DNA of 64,000 nucleotides from Alteromonas sp. 1_MG-2023 (lineage in GTDB: Bacteria; Pseudomonadota; Gammaproteobacteria; Enterobacterales; Alteromonadaceae). Below, piece by piece: positions 56,182 to 64,000 of the stretch (its first letter is position 1; every line of letters begins with the position of its first letter). The notes under the pieces were generated by a model. The model made no database searches. It was given only the letters and a program-made list of their open reading frames with translations, and was not told the origin of the DNA. The translations under genes were made by a program, and so were the position numbers. The stretch lies in the NCBI RefSeq assembly GCF_030547075.1, contig NZ_JAUOQH010000001.1, positions 186,001 to 250,000 of the forward strand, in the 5' to 3' direction.

Positions 56182-56756
56182 AGGTACTAGGGTTCGACCG
56201 CTTAGGGTTAAGCATTTCTGTGTTATTTATCTTGGCGTTGGCCATGTATATTCCTATTTGGATGGAAGAAGATCCTACCCAGCAAACCGACCAAGGGCCA
56301 GACGCCTTAAAGCCTGCGTATAAAGCTAAAAACTTAACCACTACCCTATACAACCAAGACGGGCTGCTGAATCACAAAGTATTTGCCTCGTCGATGGAAC
56401 ATTACGACCAATTGGGCTTTGTTTTATTCCAAAAGCCCAGATATACCTTATATACCGACGATGCACAGTCGCCGTGGGAAGTGACCGCGACAGAAGGTAC
56501 TTTGTACAATAACGAATTGATCCAGTTAGAAAATAATGTCGTTATTGAAAACCAAAGTGTCGATGACTTTGTAAAAACAATACGCACAGCGTTTATAGAG
56601 ATAAACCTGTACACTAAGCAAATGACATCTGATCAGCCCGTGGAAATACGTGGCTTACAATATGTGATTAACAGCAATGGGTTTAACGCCAACTTGCGTA
56701 CCCAGGAATACGAGTTAATAGACCATGTACAAACCATTTATTCGCCTAGCCACTAA
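56178..56756 (+). CDS. lptC: LPS export bitopic protein LptC
   Basis: 192 residues. One N-terminal membrane helix (about 8-25) followed by a beta-jellyroll periplasmic domain (PAYKAKNLTTTLYNQDGLLNHKVFASSMEHY) that hands LPS from LptBFG to LptA. Start overlaps kdsC by 4 bp; the 3' end overlaps lptA by 32 bp. Confidence 0.93.
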   Translation: MKVLGFDRLGLSISVLFILALAMYIPIWMEEDPTQQTDQGPDALKPAYKAKNLTTTLYNQDGLLNHKVFASSMEHYDQLGFVLFQKPRYTLYTDDAQSPWEVTATEGTLYNNELIQLENNVVIENQSVDDFVKTIRTAFIEINLYTKQMTSDQPVEIRGLQYVINSNGFNANLRTQEYELIDHVQTIYSPSH

Positions 56757-57288
56757 AGTACTTGCTGCTAGTTTAGCGGTGAGCTTATTCGTTACCGTGG
56801 CAGTCGCGGCTGAAAGCGACTTTAACAAACCGATTAAGGTAGATTCTAAATCGCAATTTGTCGATGGCAAAAACAAAACATCATTGTTTAAAGACGATGT
56901 TCGAATTACCCAAGGTACTTTGCTGATTAACGCCGACGAAGTGGAAGTTATTGCCAGCGACGGTGATGGTCGTGAGATATTCGTTGCCCGTGGTAAACCA
57001 GCCAGTTTCTCGCAAGAATTGGAAGACGGTGCATCAGTAACCGCTAAAGCCAACGAAATTCGCTACGAAGTAGTGAATCGAACCATTTCGTTAAGTGGAA
57101 GTGCTGAGTTGCAGCAAGATACTAGTAAAGTACAAGGCGACAACATTACCTTCGACATGGTAACAGAACAGTTACTAGCAACAGGCGGCGAAGATGGCAA
57201 AGGCGGCAGAGTAACCACAGTATTCACGCCAGAGGCTATACGCAAAGCCTCATCAGATAACAAAGGCGACAAGGCGGACGACAACTAA
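56725..57288 (+). CDS. lptA: Periplasmic LPS bridge protein LptA
   Basis: 187 residues with a signal peptide (about 1-28, ending VAVAA) and the OstA-like jellyroll: [40 protein letters not shown]. Forms the oligomeric bridge between LptC and LptD. Unusually long overlap (32 bp) with lptC. Two bp before lptB. Confidence 0.95.
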   Translation: MYKPFIRLATKVLAASLAVSLFVTVAVAAESDFNKPIKVDSKSQFVDGKNKTSLFKDDVRITQGTLLINADEVEVIASDGDGREIFVARGKPASFSQELEDGASVTAKANEIRYEVVNRTISLSGSAELQQDTSKVQGDNITFDMVTEQLLATGGEDGKGGRVTTVFTPEAIRKASSDNKGDKADDN

Positions 57289-57290
57289 TC

Positions 57291-58016
57291 ATGGCAACGT
57301 TGAGCGCACAAAGTCTTGCAAAAGCGTATAAATCACGACAAGTGGTTCGCGATGTAAGCTTATCGGTTTCTACTGGGCAGATTGTAGGATTACTTGGCCC
57401 TAATGGCGCGGGTAAAACCACAACTTTCTACATGATTGTAGGCTTAGTTCCCCTTGATAAGGGAAAAATCATCATTGATGACAGCGAATTAACCCACGAG
57501 CCTATGCATGAACGTGCACGTCGCGGCATTGGTTATTTGCCCCAAGAGGCGTCTATCTTCAGAAAGCTGACGGTGTTTGAAAACATCATGGCGATTTTAC
57601 AAACCCGTAAAGGGTTAAGTTCAGCAGATCAAGAACAAGAAGCTGACGCGCTACTTGATGAATTTAATATTAACCATATACGTAATAGTACGGGTATGAG
57701 TTTATCCGGAGGTGAACGCCGCCGAGTAGAAATCGCTCGAGCATTGGCAGCCAATCCGCAATTTATTTTGCTAGATGAGCCATTTGCTGGTGTTGATCCT
57801 ATATCGGTTAATGATATAAAGAAGATCATTCAACATCTTCGTGATAGGGGAATTGGAATCCTCATCACCGATCACAACGTAAGAGAAACACTGGATGTGT
57901 GTGAGAAAGCGTATATTGTGAGCCAAGGCGAACTCATCGCGCAAGGGACGGCAGAACAAGTTTTAAGTAATCAGAAAGTAAGGGATGTATACCTAGGAGA
58001 ACAATTCAGGCTATAG
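57291..58016 (+). CDS. lptB: LPS export ABC transporter ATPase LptB
   Basis: 241-residue ATPase driving LPS extraction with LptFG (not in the window). Walker A GPNGAGKT at 36-43, Q-loop [15 protein letters not shown], signature [16 protein letters not shown], Walker [15 protein letters not shown]-loop [10 protein letters not shown]. All residues intact. Confidence 0.97.
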   Translation: MATLSAQSLAKAYKSRQVVRDVSLSVSTGQIVGLLGPNGAGKTTTFYMIVGLVPLDKGKIIIDDSELTHEPMHERARRGIGYLPQEASIFRKLTVFENIMAILQTRKGLSSADQEQEADALLDEFNINHIRNSTGMSLSGGERRRVEIARALAANPQFILLDEPFAGVDPISVNDIKKIIQHLRDRGIGILITDHNVRETLDVCEKAYIVSQGELIAQGTAEQVLSNQKVRDVYLGEQFRL

Positions 58017-58091
58017 TTACTGTAACCGAATTGTCATTTTCAGTTTTAAGCACGGGTATATTCACAACAAGAGTTTAAAAATAAGACGTAG

Positions 58092-59576
58092 ATGAAACCA
58101 TCTTTACAGCTAAAGTTCAGTCAACAACTTACTATGACACCGCAGTTGCAGCAGGCTATCAAACTGTTGCAGTTGTCTACGCTCGACCTGCAGCAAGAGA
58201 TACAGGAAGCACTCGACTCAAACCCTCTTTTAGAAGTTGAAGAAGGCGGTGATGACCACCCTGTTGAGAAAAACAACATGGATGGTGACGACCCTTCGGT
58301 AGAAGCAGCACCTACCGCGTCTAGCGATTCGATAGAAGCCGGCGATGCGCTGGAAAAAAATGACCTTCCGGATGAATTGCCCATAGACAGCACTTGGGAT
58401 GAATACTACTCGGCCTCTTCTGCACCCGCACCTGGTCCATCAAACAATGATGACGACCAACTGTTTCAGGGTGAAACTACCGACAACATTCAAGACCATT
58501 TGCTTTGGCAGATGCGATTAACACCTTTTTCAGATACCGACCGCGCAATTGCTACCGCCATTATCGACTCAATCGATGAATCTGGTTACCTCAACGTACC
58601 CATTGAACAGATTTTAGAATCAGTGAATTCTGACGATGTTGAAGAATTGGTGGAAATGGACGAAGTTGAATGTGTACTAAAACGCATTCAAATGTTCGAC
58701 CCTATCGGTTCAGGCTCTCGTACCCCTCAAGAATGTTTATTGGTGCAATTACGCCAGTTTTCAGACGATACCCCTTGGCTTACCGAAGCCAGACAGCTTA
58801 TTAACGAGTACTCAGACCTGCTGAGTAGCAAAGATTACCGCACGTTAATGCGTAAGAGCCGTTTAAAAGAAGATCAGCTACGTGAAGCCATGCGCTTATT
58901 GCAAACGCTGAATCCTCGCCCTGGTAGCGCATTAATTACCAAAGAGCCGGAATACGTTATTCCTGATGTTTCGGTAAATAAAAAGAATGGCCGTTGGGTG
59001 GTGGAACTTAACCCCGATAGTTTGCCAAAGTTAAGTGTGAATCAACAGTACGCTGCCATGAGCCGACGCTCAAAGAACAGCAGCGACTCACAGTTTATTC
59101 GCTCGCATATGCAAGAAGCCAAATGGTTTATTAAAAGCCTTGAGTCAAGAAACGATACCTTGATGAAAGTAGCGAACTGTATTGTGCAGCAACAAATGGG
59201 TTTTTTCGAGCACGGCCCAGAAATGATGAAACCAATGGTGCTAAATGATGTCGCAGAAATGGTAGATATGCATGAATCCACCATTTCTCGTGTCACCACG
59301 CAAAAGTATATGCATACCCCACGTGGCATTTTCGAATTGAAGTATTTCTTCTCTAGTCACGTGGCAACGGAATCTGGTGGTGAGTGTTCATCTACCGCTA
59401 TTCGCGCGTTAATTAAAAAGCTTGTGGCAGCGGAAACGCCCAGCAAGCCATTAAGCGATAGCAAGATTGCTCAATTGTTGGCCGAACAAGGCATTAAAGT
59501 TGCTCGGCGAACAATAGCAAAATACCGGGAATCGTTATCGATTCCGCCGTCAAACCAACGCAAAAGCCTTATTTAA
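58092..59576 (+). CDS. rpoN: RNA polymerase sigma-54 factor
   Basis: Sigma factor for -24/-12 promoters, 494 residues. Region I is Gln/Leu-rich ([42 protein letters not shown]), region II acidic (about 50-130), and region III carries the RpoN box [10 protein letters not shown] at 471-480 (consensus has Val at the fifth position, a mild change). Followed closely by hpf and ptsN, the conserved order. Confidence 0.97.
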   Translation: MKPSLQLKFSQQLTMTPQLQQAIKLLQLSTLDLQQEIQEALDSNPLLEVEEGGDDHPVEKNNMDGDDPSVEAAPTASSDSIEAGDALEKNDLPDELPIDSTWDEYYSASSAPAPGPSNNDDDQLFQGETTDNIQDHLLWQMRLTPFSDTDRAIATAIIDSIDESGYLNVPIEQILESVNSDDVEELVEMDEVECVLKRIQMFDPIGSGSRTPQECLLVQLRQFSDDTPWLTEARQLINEYSDLLSSKDYRTLMRKSRLKEDQLREAMRLLQTLNPRPGSALITKEPEYVIPDVSVNKKNGRWVVELNPDSLPKLSVNQQYAAMSRRSKNSSDSQFIRSHMQEAKWFIKSLESRNDTLMKVANCIVQQQMGFFEHGPEMMKPMVLNDVAEMVDMHESTISRVTTQKYMHTPRGIFELKYFFSSHVATESGGECSSTAIRALIKKLVAAETPSKPLSDSKIAQLLAEQGIKVARRTIAKYRESLSIPPSNQRKSLI

Positions 59577-59605
59577 AGGCCTTGATAATTTAAGGAAGAC
59601 GAAAT

Positions 59606-59893
59606 ATGCAAATCAACCTTACCGGTCATCATGTCGAAATTACTGACTCTTTGCGTAGCTATGTCGATACGAAGTTCAGCAAACTAGAGCGTCACTTTGA
59701 TCACATATCTAATGTGCATGTCATCCTGAACGTCGAAAAACTCAATCAAAAAGCCGAAGCCACCATGCACCTCAGCGGCGCGGAAGTGTTTGCTTCATCT
59801 CACAATACTGACATGTATGCAGCGATAGACAGCATGATCGACAAGCTCGACAGGCAAGTTATCAAGCATAAGGAAAAGCTGAAAAAGCACTAA
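59606..59893 (+). CDS. hpf: Ribosome hibernation promoting factor (short HPF)
   Basis: 95-residue sigma-54 modulation/HPF protein that helps dimerise inactive 70S ribosomes in stationary phase. MQINLTGHHVEITDSLRSYVDTKFSKLERHF and the basic C-terminus KLDRQVIKHKEKLKKH are typical of the short form. Ribosome binding site AAGGAAG. Confidence 0.96.
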   Translation: MQINLTGHHVEITDSLRSYVDTKFSKLERHFDHISNVHVILNVEKLNQKAEATMHLSGAEVFASSHNTDMYAAIDSMIDKLDRQVIKHKEKLKKH

Positions 59894-59901
59894 ATATTAG
59901 T

Positions 59902-60345
59902 ATGGAAATTCAAGCCATAGTAAGTTTGGACCGCACCGAGTGTGCGGTTCAATGTAATAGTAAAAAGCGTATTCTAGAGATTATTAGTGACATTGCCGCT
60001 AAAAATAATCCCGATATCGATCAGGCCACTGTGTTGAATAGCCTGCTTACTCGTGAGCGTATGGGTAGCACAGGCATCGGCAACGGCATTGCGTTGCCTC
60101 ACGGTCGGTTACCGGGCTTAGAACATGTTATCGCCATTATTGTAACCAGTAATCCCGCCATCGATTTCGATGCGCTAGACGATCAACCCGTAGATATATT
60201 TTTCGCTCTGTTAGTACCAGAAGAGAAAACAGAAGGTCACTTACAAACCCTTGCCACGGTAGCAGGTAAATTAAGTGATAAAGAAACGGTGAAAGCCATT
60301 AGACGGGCTACCACCAGTGACGATATTATTACAGCGTTAAATTAA
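59902..60345 (+). CDS. ptsN: Nitrogen PTS enzyme IIA
   Basis: 147-residue EIIA-Ntr, regulatory phosphocarrier receiving phosphate from Npr. Active-site His67 lies in GNGIALPHGRLPGLE. Regulates potassium transport and nitrogen responses in related bacteria. Eight bp after hpf. Confidence 0.95.
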   Translation: MEIQAIVSLDRTECAVQCNSKKRILEIISDIAAKNNPDIDQATVLNSLLTRERMGSTGIGNGIALPHGRLPGLEHVIAIIVTSNPAIDFDALDDQPVDIFFALLVPEEKTEGHLQTLATVAGKLSDKETVKAIRRATTSDDIITALN

Positions 60346-60378
60346 TACAGCACTGCACCATATTATAAAAAGGGAGAA

Positions 60379-61230
60379 ATGCAGGTGAAACTGATTATTA
60401 TCAGTGGTCGTTCTGGTTCAGGAAAGTCAGTTGCGCTACGTGCCCTTGAAGACTTGGGATATTATTGCGTAGATAATATTCCAGTAAATCTCCTCCCTAC
60501 TCTTACCCATACCGTGGTGGATGAATACGACCAAGTCGCAGTAAGTATCGATGTAAGAAACCTGCCAAAAAATCCAGCCGACTTGGTAGAGATTTTAGAT
60601 TATCTCCCCTCGTCTTGGTCTATGACCATTGTGTATATCGACGCCAGTGACGATGTGCTAGTGAAGCGTTTCAGTGAAACACGCCGTCTTCACCCGTTAG
60701 CAAAACTCAACAAATCTTTATCTGAATCAATCAAAGCCGAATCAGACTTACTTGCACCTATAGTTGAGCGTGCCGATTTATATATTGATACGGATAAACT
60801 CACTATCCATCAACTTGCAGAACTTATTCGCGAGCGAATTCTAGGCAAGAAAAGCTCTCGTTTGGTACTGGTCTTTGAATCGTTCGGCTTTAAGCACGGT
60901 ATTCCGAAAGATGCAGATTATGTATTTGACGCCCGCTTTCTGCCCAATCCACATTGGGAACCCGATTTAAAACACTTAACTGGCTTAGATGCCCCTGTAG
61001 AAGTGTTTTTAGGTTCACAGCCTGTGGTGACTAAATTTATTTGGCAAATACAGAACTTAATAACAACATGGCTGCCACATTTGGAACGCAATAACCGCAG
61101 TTATGTGACAATTGCGATTGGATGTACTGGTGGTCAACACCGTTCAGTATTTATTGCTCAGTCGTTAGCTAAAACCTTTGGCGAAATGCACCCAGATGTA
61201 CAAATTCGTCACCGCGAGTTAAATCAGTAA
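60379..61230 (+). CDS. rapZ: RNase adapter protein RapZ
   Basis: 283-residue P-loop protein controlling GlmS synthesis via small RNAs in enterics. Walker A GRSGSGKS at 10-17, then VALRALEDLGYYCVDNIPVNLLP; the C-terminal domain has SFGFKHGIPKDADYVFDARFLPNPHW and the phosphate-binding GCTGGQHRSV. Stop overlaps the npr start by 1 bp. Confidence 0.97.
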   Translation: MQVKLIIISGRSGSGKSVALRALEDLGYYCVDNIPVNLLPTLTHTVVDEYDQVAVSIDVRNLPKNPADLVEILDYLPSSWSMTIVYIDASDDVLVKRFSETRRLHPLAKLNKSLSESIKAESDLLAPIVERADLYIDTDKLTIHQLAELIRERILGKKSSRLVLVFESFGFKHGIPKDADYVFDARFLPNPHWEPDLKHLTGLDAPVEVFLGSQPVVTKFIWQIQNLITTWLPHLERNNRSYVTIAIGCTGGQHRSVFIAQSLAKTFGEMHPDVQIRHRELNQ

Positions 61231-61502
61231 TGACAATTGAAAAAACACTTACCATCGTCAATAAGTTGGGCTTACACGCCCGCGCCGCCACTCAACTGGT
61301 GCAATTAGCTAACCAATTCGATGCTAAAATAGTGCTAGTAAAAGGTGATAAACAAGCCGACGCGAACAGTGTATTAGGCCTAATGATGCTTGAAAGTCAC
61401 CAAGGTGAACAAGTAAATGTGGTCGTTGAAGGTAATGATGCTGAAGCTGCACTAAGCGCGATTGAAACCTTAATTGAAGGCCGTTTTAACGAAGACGAAT
61501 AA
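61230..61502 (+). CDS. npr: Nitrogen PTS phosphocarrier NPr
   Basis: 90-residue HPr-like protein passing phosphate from EI-Ntr (PtsP, not in window) to PtsN. Active-site His16 in LGLHARAATQLVQLA; regulatory-site region DANSVLGLMMLES. Last gene of the rpoN cluster. Confidence 0.96.
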   Translation: MTIEKTLTIVNKLGLHARAATQLVQLANQFDAKIVLVKGDKQADANSVLGLMMLESHQGEQVNVVVEGNDAEAALSAIETLIEGRFNEDE

Positions 61503-61594
61503 TGCAGCTTTCGATACGACGGAGAAATTCTGCTCAAAGCCGTCTATAATTTCACCATACGGCTCGTAATTGTCTGTACCTACTGTGCTTTTGT

Positions 61595-61609
61595 CATGAC
61601 AGCGTCATG
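61595..61609. promoter_or_regulatory. Inverted repeat upstream of mgtE
   Basis: CATGAC-AGC-GTCATG, 52 bp before the mgtE start. It could be an operator for a dimeric regulator. No known consensus is claimed, and the 158-bp gap is too short for a magnesium riboswitch. Confidence 0.35.
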
Positions 61610-61660
61610 GCAAGTGCGATATCCTACCATTATAGAAATCCCATTTTTTAGGCGAAAGCA

Positions 61661-63019
61661 GTGGCAGAAGCGCTGGTCTCAAAATACGTACAAAGCCAAC
61701 TTAGGGCACTAAATGGCGCGTTGAATAACGGCCAATTTGTTTCTGTACGAAAGCTTCTGCTTGAATTACCCCCATCAGATGTTGCACACATTCTCGAATC
61801 TAGCCCCAGTCGTACTCGTGACGAGTTATGGGAGCTTATCGATGGTGATTTCCACGGTGATATTCTAGAAGAACTCTCGGACGACGTACGTAACGGTATC
61901 ATCACCAAAATGCTGCCTGCTAATGTAGTAGACGCGTTAGAAGAAATGGATACCGATGACTTAGCCGTTACCCTTAGTAGTCTGCCTGAGCCTGTATTAC
62001 AGGACATTCTAGACTCTATGGATGCACAAGACAGGGTGCGTGCTGAACAGGCATTATCCTACGGCGAAGAAACTGCCGGTTTCATCATGAATACCGACAC
62101 CATCACCCTTCGCCCCGATGTGACCATTGATGTAGTACTTCGCTATATTCGCCTTAAAGGTGAGTTACCCGAAAACACCGATACCTTTTACGTGGTGAAC
62201 CGTACCGATAATTTAGTCGGTATCGTACCGGTAACTCGATTACTTACCGCTGAAACTGAAGCTAAAGTGTCGGATGTAATGGATGAAGAGTCTGAAGCTA
62301 TTCCCGTTCACATGCCAGATGATGAAGTGGCCAGCTTGTTCGAGCGCTATAACTGGTTATCAGCCCCAGTGGTTGACGAAAAACATCGCTTAGTAGGCCG
62401 AATTACCATTGATGACGTGGTAGATATTATTCGTGAAGACGCTGAGCACTCCATGATGAGTATGGCGGGTTTAGACGATGACGAAGATACCTTTGCACCC
62501 GTATTGCAAAGTACTAAGCGACGCTCGGTATGGCTTGCGGTAAACCTGGTAACCGCGCTAATGGCGGCGATGGTAAGCGATTTGTTTGAAGCAACGCTAA
62601 GCCAATTGGCCGTACTTGCAATATTGAACACCATAGTACCAAGCATGGGCGGTGTTGCCGGAAACCAAACCCTTACCTTGGTTATTCGCGGAATGGCACT
62701 CGGGCACGTTAATGCCAACAACTCCCGCTGGTTAATTAGCAAAGAGATATCTATTGGTTTTTTAAACGGTGCGATTTGGGCAATCTTAATTGCTTCGGTA
62801 ATAGCGCTTTGGAAACAAGACTACATGTTAGGAATTATTATCGCCTTTGCCATGCTGGTTAATATGATAGCCGCAGCAATGGCAGGCGCTACACTGCCAC
62901 TTATCATGAAACGCTTGAAAATAGACCCAGCGTTAGCGGGAAGCGTAATATTAACAACTATTACTGATGTAGTTGGTATATTCGCGTTCTTAGGCACTGC
63001 TACGTTGTTTTTGATGTAG
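61661..63019 (+). CDS. mgtE: Magnesium transporter MgtE
   Basis: Mg2+ channel/transporter, 452 residues from a GTG start. Order: MgtE N-terminal superhelical domain (about 25-130, VAHILESSPSRTRDELWELID), two CBS domains (about 135-255) that sense Mg2+, a connecting helix, and five membrane helices (about 285-452) with PSMGGVAGNQTLTLVIRGMALG and the ITTITDVVGIFAFLGTA ion path. Independent of the rpoN cluster. Confidence 0.95.
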   Translation: MAEALVSKYVQSQLRALNGALNNGQFVSVRKLLLELPPSDVAHILESSPSRTRDELWELIDGDFHGDILEELSDDVRNGIITKMLPANVVDALEEMDTDDLAVTLSSLPEPVLQDILDSMDAQDRVRAEQALSYGEETAGFIMNTDTITLRPDVTIDVVLRYIRLKGELPENTDTFYVVNRTDNLVGIVPVTRLLTAETEAKVSDVMDEESEAIPVHMPDDEVASLFERYNWLSAPVVDEKHRLVGRITIDDVVDIIREDAEHSMMSMAGLDDDEDTFAPVLQSTKRRSVWLAVNLVTALMAAMVSDLFEATLSQLAVLAILNTIVPSMGGVAGNQTLTLVIRGMALGHVNANNSRWLISKEISIGFLNGAIWAILIASVIALWKQDYMLGIIIAFAMLVNMIAAAMAGATLPLIMKRLKIDPALAGSVILTTITDVVGIFAFLGTATLFLM

Positions 63020-63021
63020 TG

Positions 63022-63918
63022 CTAACTTACTAATCCAGCCGGTATTTGCCTTTCGTGGCTCCATTGCTTAGGCGACTGTCCATATAGCCGTTTAAACTCT
63101 CGGCTAAATTGAGACGAGCTTACATACCCCACATCCATCGCAGCTTCATTCACATTCATGCCACCCAAAATCTTCATCGCGGCCGTATTTAAACGCATAG
63201 ACTTCACAAACTGAATTGGGGACATACTTGTAGCTTGTTTAAACTTTCTGTGGAACACAGCGCGACTCATGCCCACTTGTGAGGCCATATCATCTATGGT
63301 TACCGTTGCATCTAACCGAGTAGACAAATATTCGATGGCCCGGGCAATTTCGTTTCCTACACCAAAAGCTCGCCTTGCTGAATCACCTGCACCGCCTTTG
63401 AGGATGGCGTAGTAAACTTCACGTAGTCGACTATTGCCAAGTACCGCAGTATCAGATGCATCTTGAGTAAGTTGTAATAGACGCAGCAGTGCTTCAGAAA
63501 ACCCAAGGTCCCATTCAGAAAGCGTAATGCTTGGCGGTAACCCTGCGCCCTTAGATTGTCTATTCATGCCTGAGGCTCGCTCTACCTCCATCGTTAGCTC
63601 GGTCATTACGCGAGTATCAAGGGAAATAAACACACCTAATAACGGGTTATCTGGCGACGCACTAGGCGTTCCAGCCTCAACTGGCATAGACATGCTGCAG
63701 CACATGTATTGGTCAGTGCCATAGACATAAGACTTTCCATCTAGTATCGCCTCTTTAGTGCCACTGACAATTGCCACTACAGTAGGCTCGTATACCGCAG
63801 GGGCACATCGAACTCCTTCGGTAACTCTAAATAGCTGAACCCCTTTAATCCCCGTTTCAAATAAACCATCTTGGGTAAGTTTATTTTCAATGAGGGTTTT
63901 AATTTCTTGTTTGAACAT
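63022..63918 (-). CDS. AraC family transcription regulator
   Basis: 298-residue regulator from the ATG at 63918. An in-frame GTG at 63969 would add 17 hydrophobic residues that do not fit the family. N-terminal AraC_N domain (about 20-180, GVQLFRVTEGVRCAPAVYEPTVVAIVSGTKEA) and C-terminal double helix-turn-helix (about 195-290, TIDDMASQVGMSRAVFHRKFKQA and AMDVGYVSSSQFSREFKRLYG). Same class as the YqhC-like protein at 27321. The target is unknown, since the gene upstream lies outside the window. The gene ends 2 bp after mgtE on the opposite strand. Confidence 0.9.
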   Translation of the reverse strand: MFKQEIKTLIENKLTQDGLFETGIKGVQLFRVTEGVRCAPAVYEPTVVAIVSGTKEAILDGKSYVYGTDQYMCCSMSMPVEAGTPSASPDNPLLGVFISLDTRVMTELTMEVERASGMNRQSKGAGLPPSITLSEWDLGFSEALLRLLQLTQDASDTAVLGNSRLREVYYAILKGGAGDSARRAFGVGNEIARAIEYLSTRLDATVTIDDMASQVGMSRAVFHRKFKQATSMSPIQFVKSMRLNTAAMKILGGMNVNEAAMDVGYVSSSQFSREFKRLYGQSPKQWSHERQIPAGLVS

Positions 63919-64000
63919 GATGTTGGCACCAAAAGACAGACATAAAACAATAACGATACAAATAGGCACACTTTAGCTAATTAAACTGCCATAAATTAAG

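Overview
The window is chromosomal DNA from a marine gammaproteobacterium, most likely Alteromonas or a close relative in the Alteromonadaceae. This is inferred from gene orders (tkt-epd-pgk-fba beside metK; mlaFEDCB-ibaG-murA divergent from yrbG-kdsD-kdsC-lptCAB-rpoN-hpf-ptsN-rapZ-npr; zapE/zapG-degQ-degS), the protein sequences and moderate GC. No rRNA, tRNA, CRISPR array, prophage or intact insertion sequence was seen. The one structural RNA gene recognised is rnpB (RNase P RNA).

Layout. 1-3.5 kb: pstA (cut by the window edge) and an enlarged pstC for phosphate uptake, divergent from a gcvR-like ACT protein. 4.4-8.1 kb: ppk1-ppx (polyphosphate synthesis and breakdown). 8.2-10.3 kb: a secreted S9 peptidase. 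10.5-16.8 kb: a tripartite RND efflux operon preceded by a small exported-type protein ending in RAPP-VA. 16.9-22.2 kb: central carbon genes fba, pgk, epd, tkt. 22.6 kb: metK behind a MetJ operator. 23.9-28.3 kb: a frameshifted CYTH gene, a small exported protein, a DnaQ-like exonuclease and the yqhD/yqhC pair. 28.4-34.6 kb: signal transduction (an amino-acid-type binding protein coupled to a hybrid histidine kinase, then a GGDEF/EAL protein). 34.7-40.6 kb: rnpB, a NhaP2-type antiporter, a fused SecDF preceded by a small exported protein ending in RGPP-STS, and a DUF421 protein. 40.6-44.9 kb: a membrane AraC regulator divergent from a DUF2306 protein, a YebC-like regulator and zapE. 45-48.4 kb: zapG, degQ, degS. 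48.5-61.5 kb: cell-envelope and nitrogen-PTS clusters. 61.6-64 kb: mgtE and an AraC regulator.

The most interesting signal is the pair of small exported-type proteins at 16480-16812 and 39407-39814. They share no obvious sequence except a C-terminal Arg-(Ala/Gly)-Pro-Pro placed 2-3 residues before the stop codon. Each lies directly upstream, on the same strand, of genes for an RND-superfamily membrane machine (multidrug efflux in one case, SecDF in the other). This is the architecture of translation-arrest (force-sensing) leader peptides: ApdA/ApdP and VemP control secDF in other bacteria. The SecDF-linked copy is a candidate new member of that class. The efflux-linked copy suggests the same device may control drug efflux. 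Both are inferences from sequence and need experimental tests.

Other points: a one-base indel in a homopolymer splits the CYTH gene; two GGGTCAGTGTAAATT palindromes resemble REP/RAYT-type elements; two perfect 15-bp in-frame tandem duplications occur in ppx and secDF; and a binding protein is translationally coupled to a histidine kinase with no transporter genes beside it.
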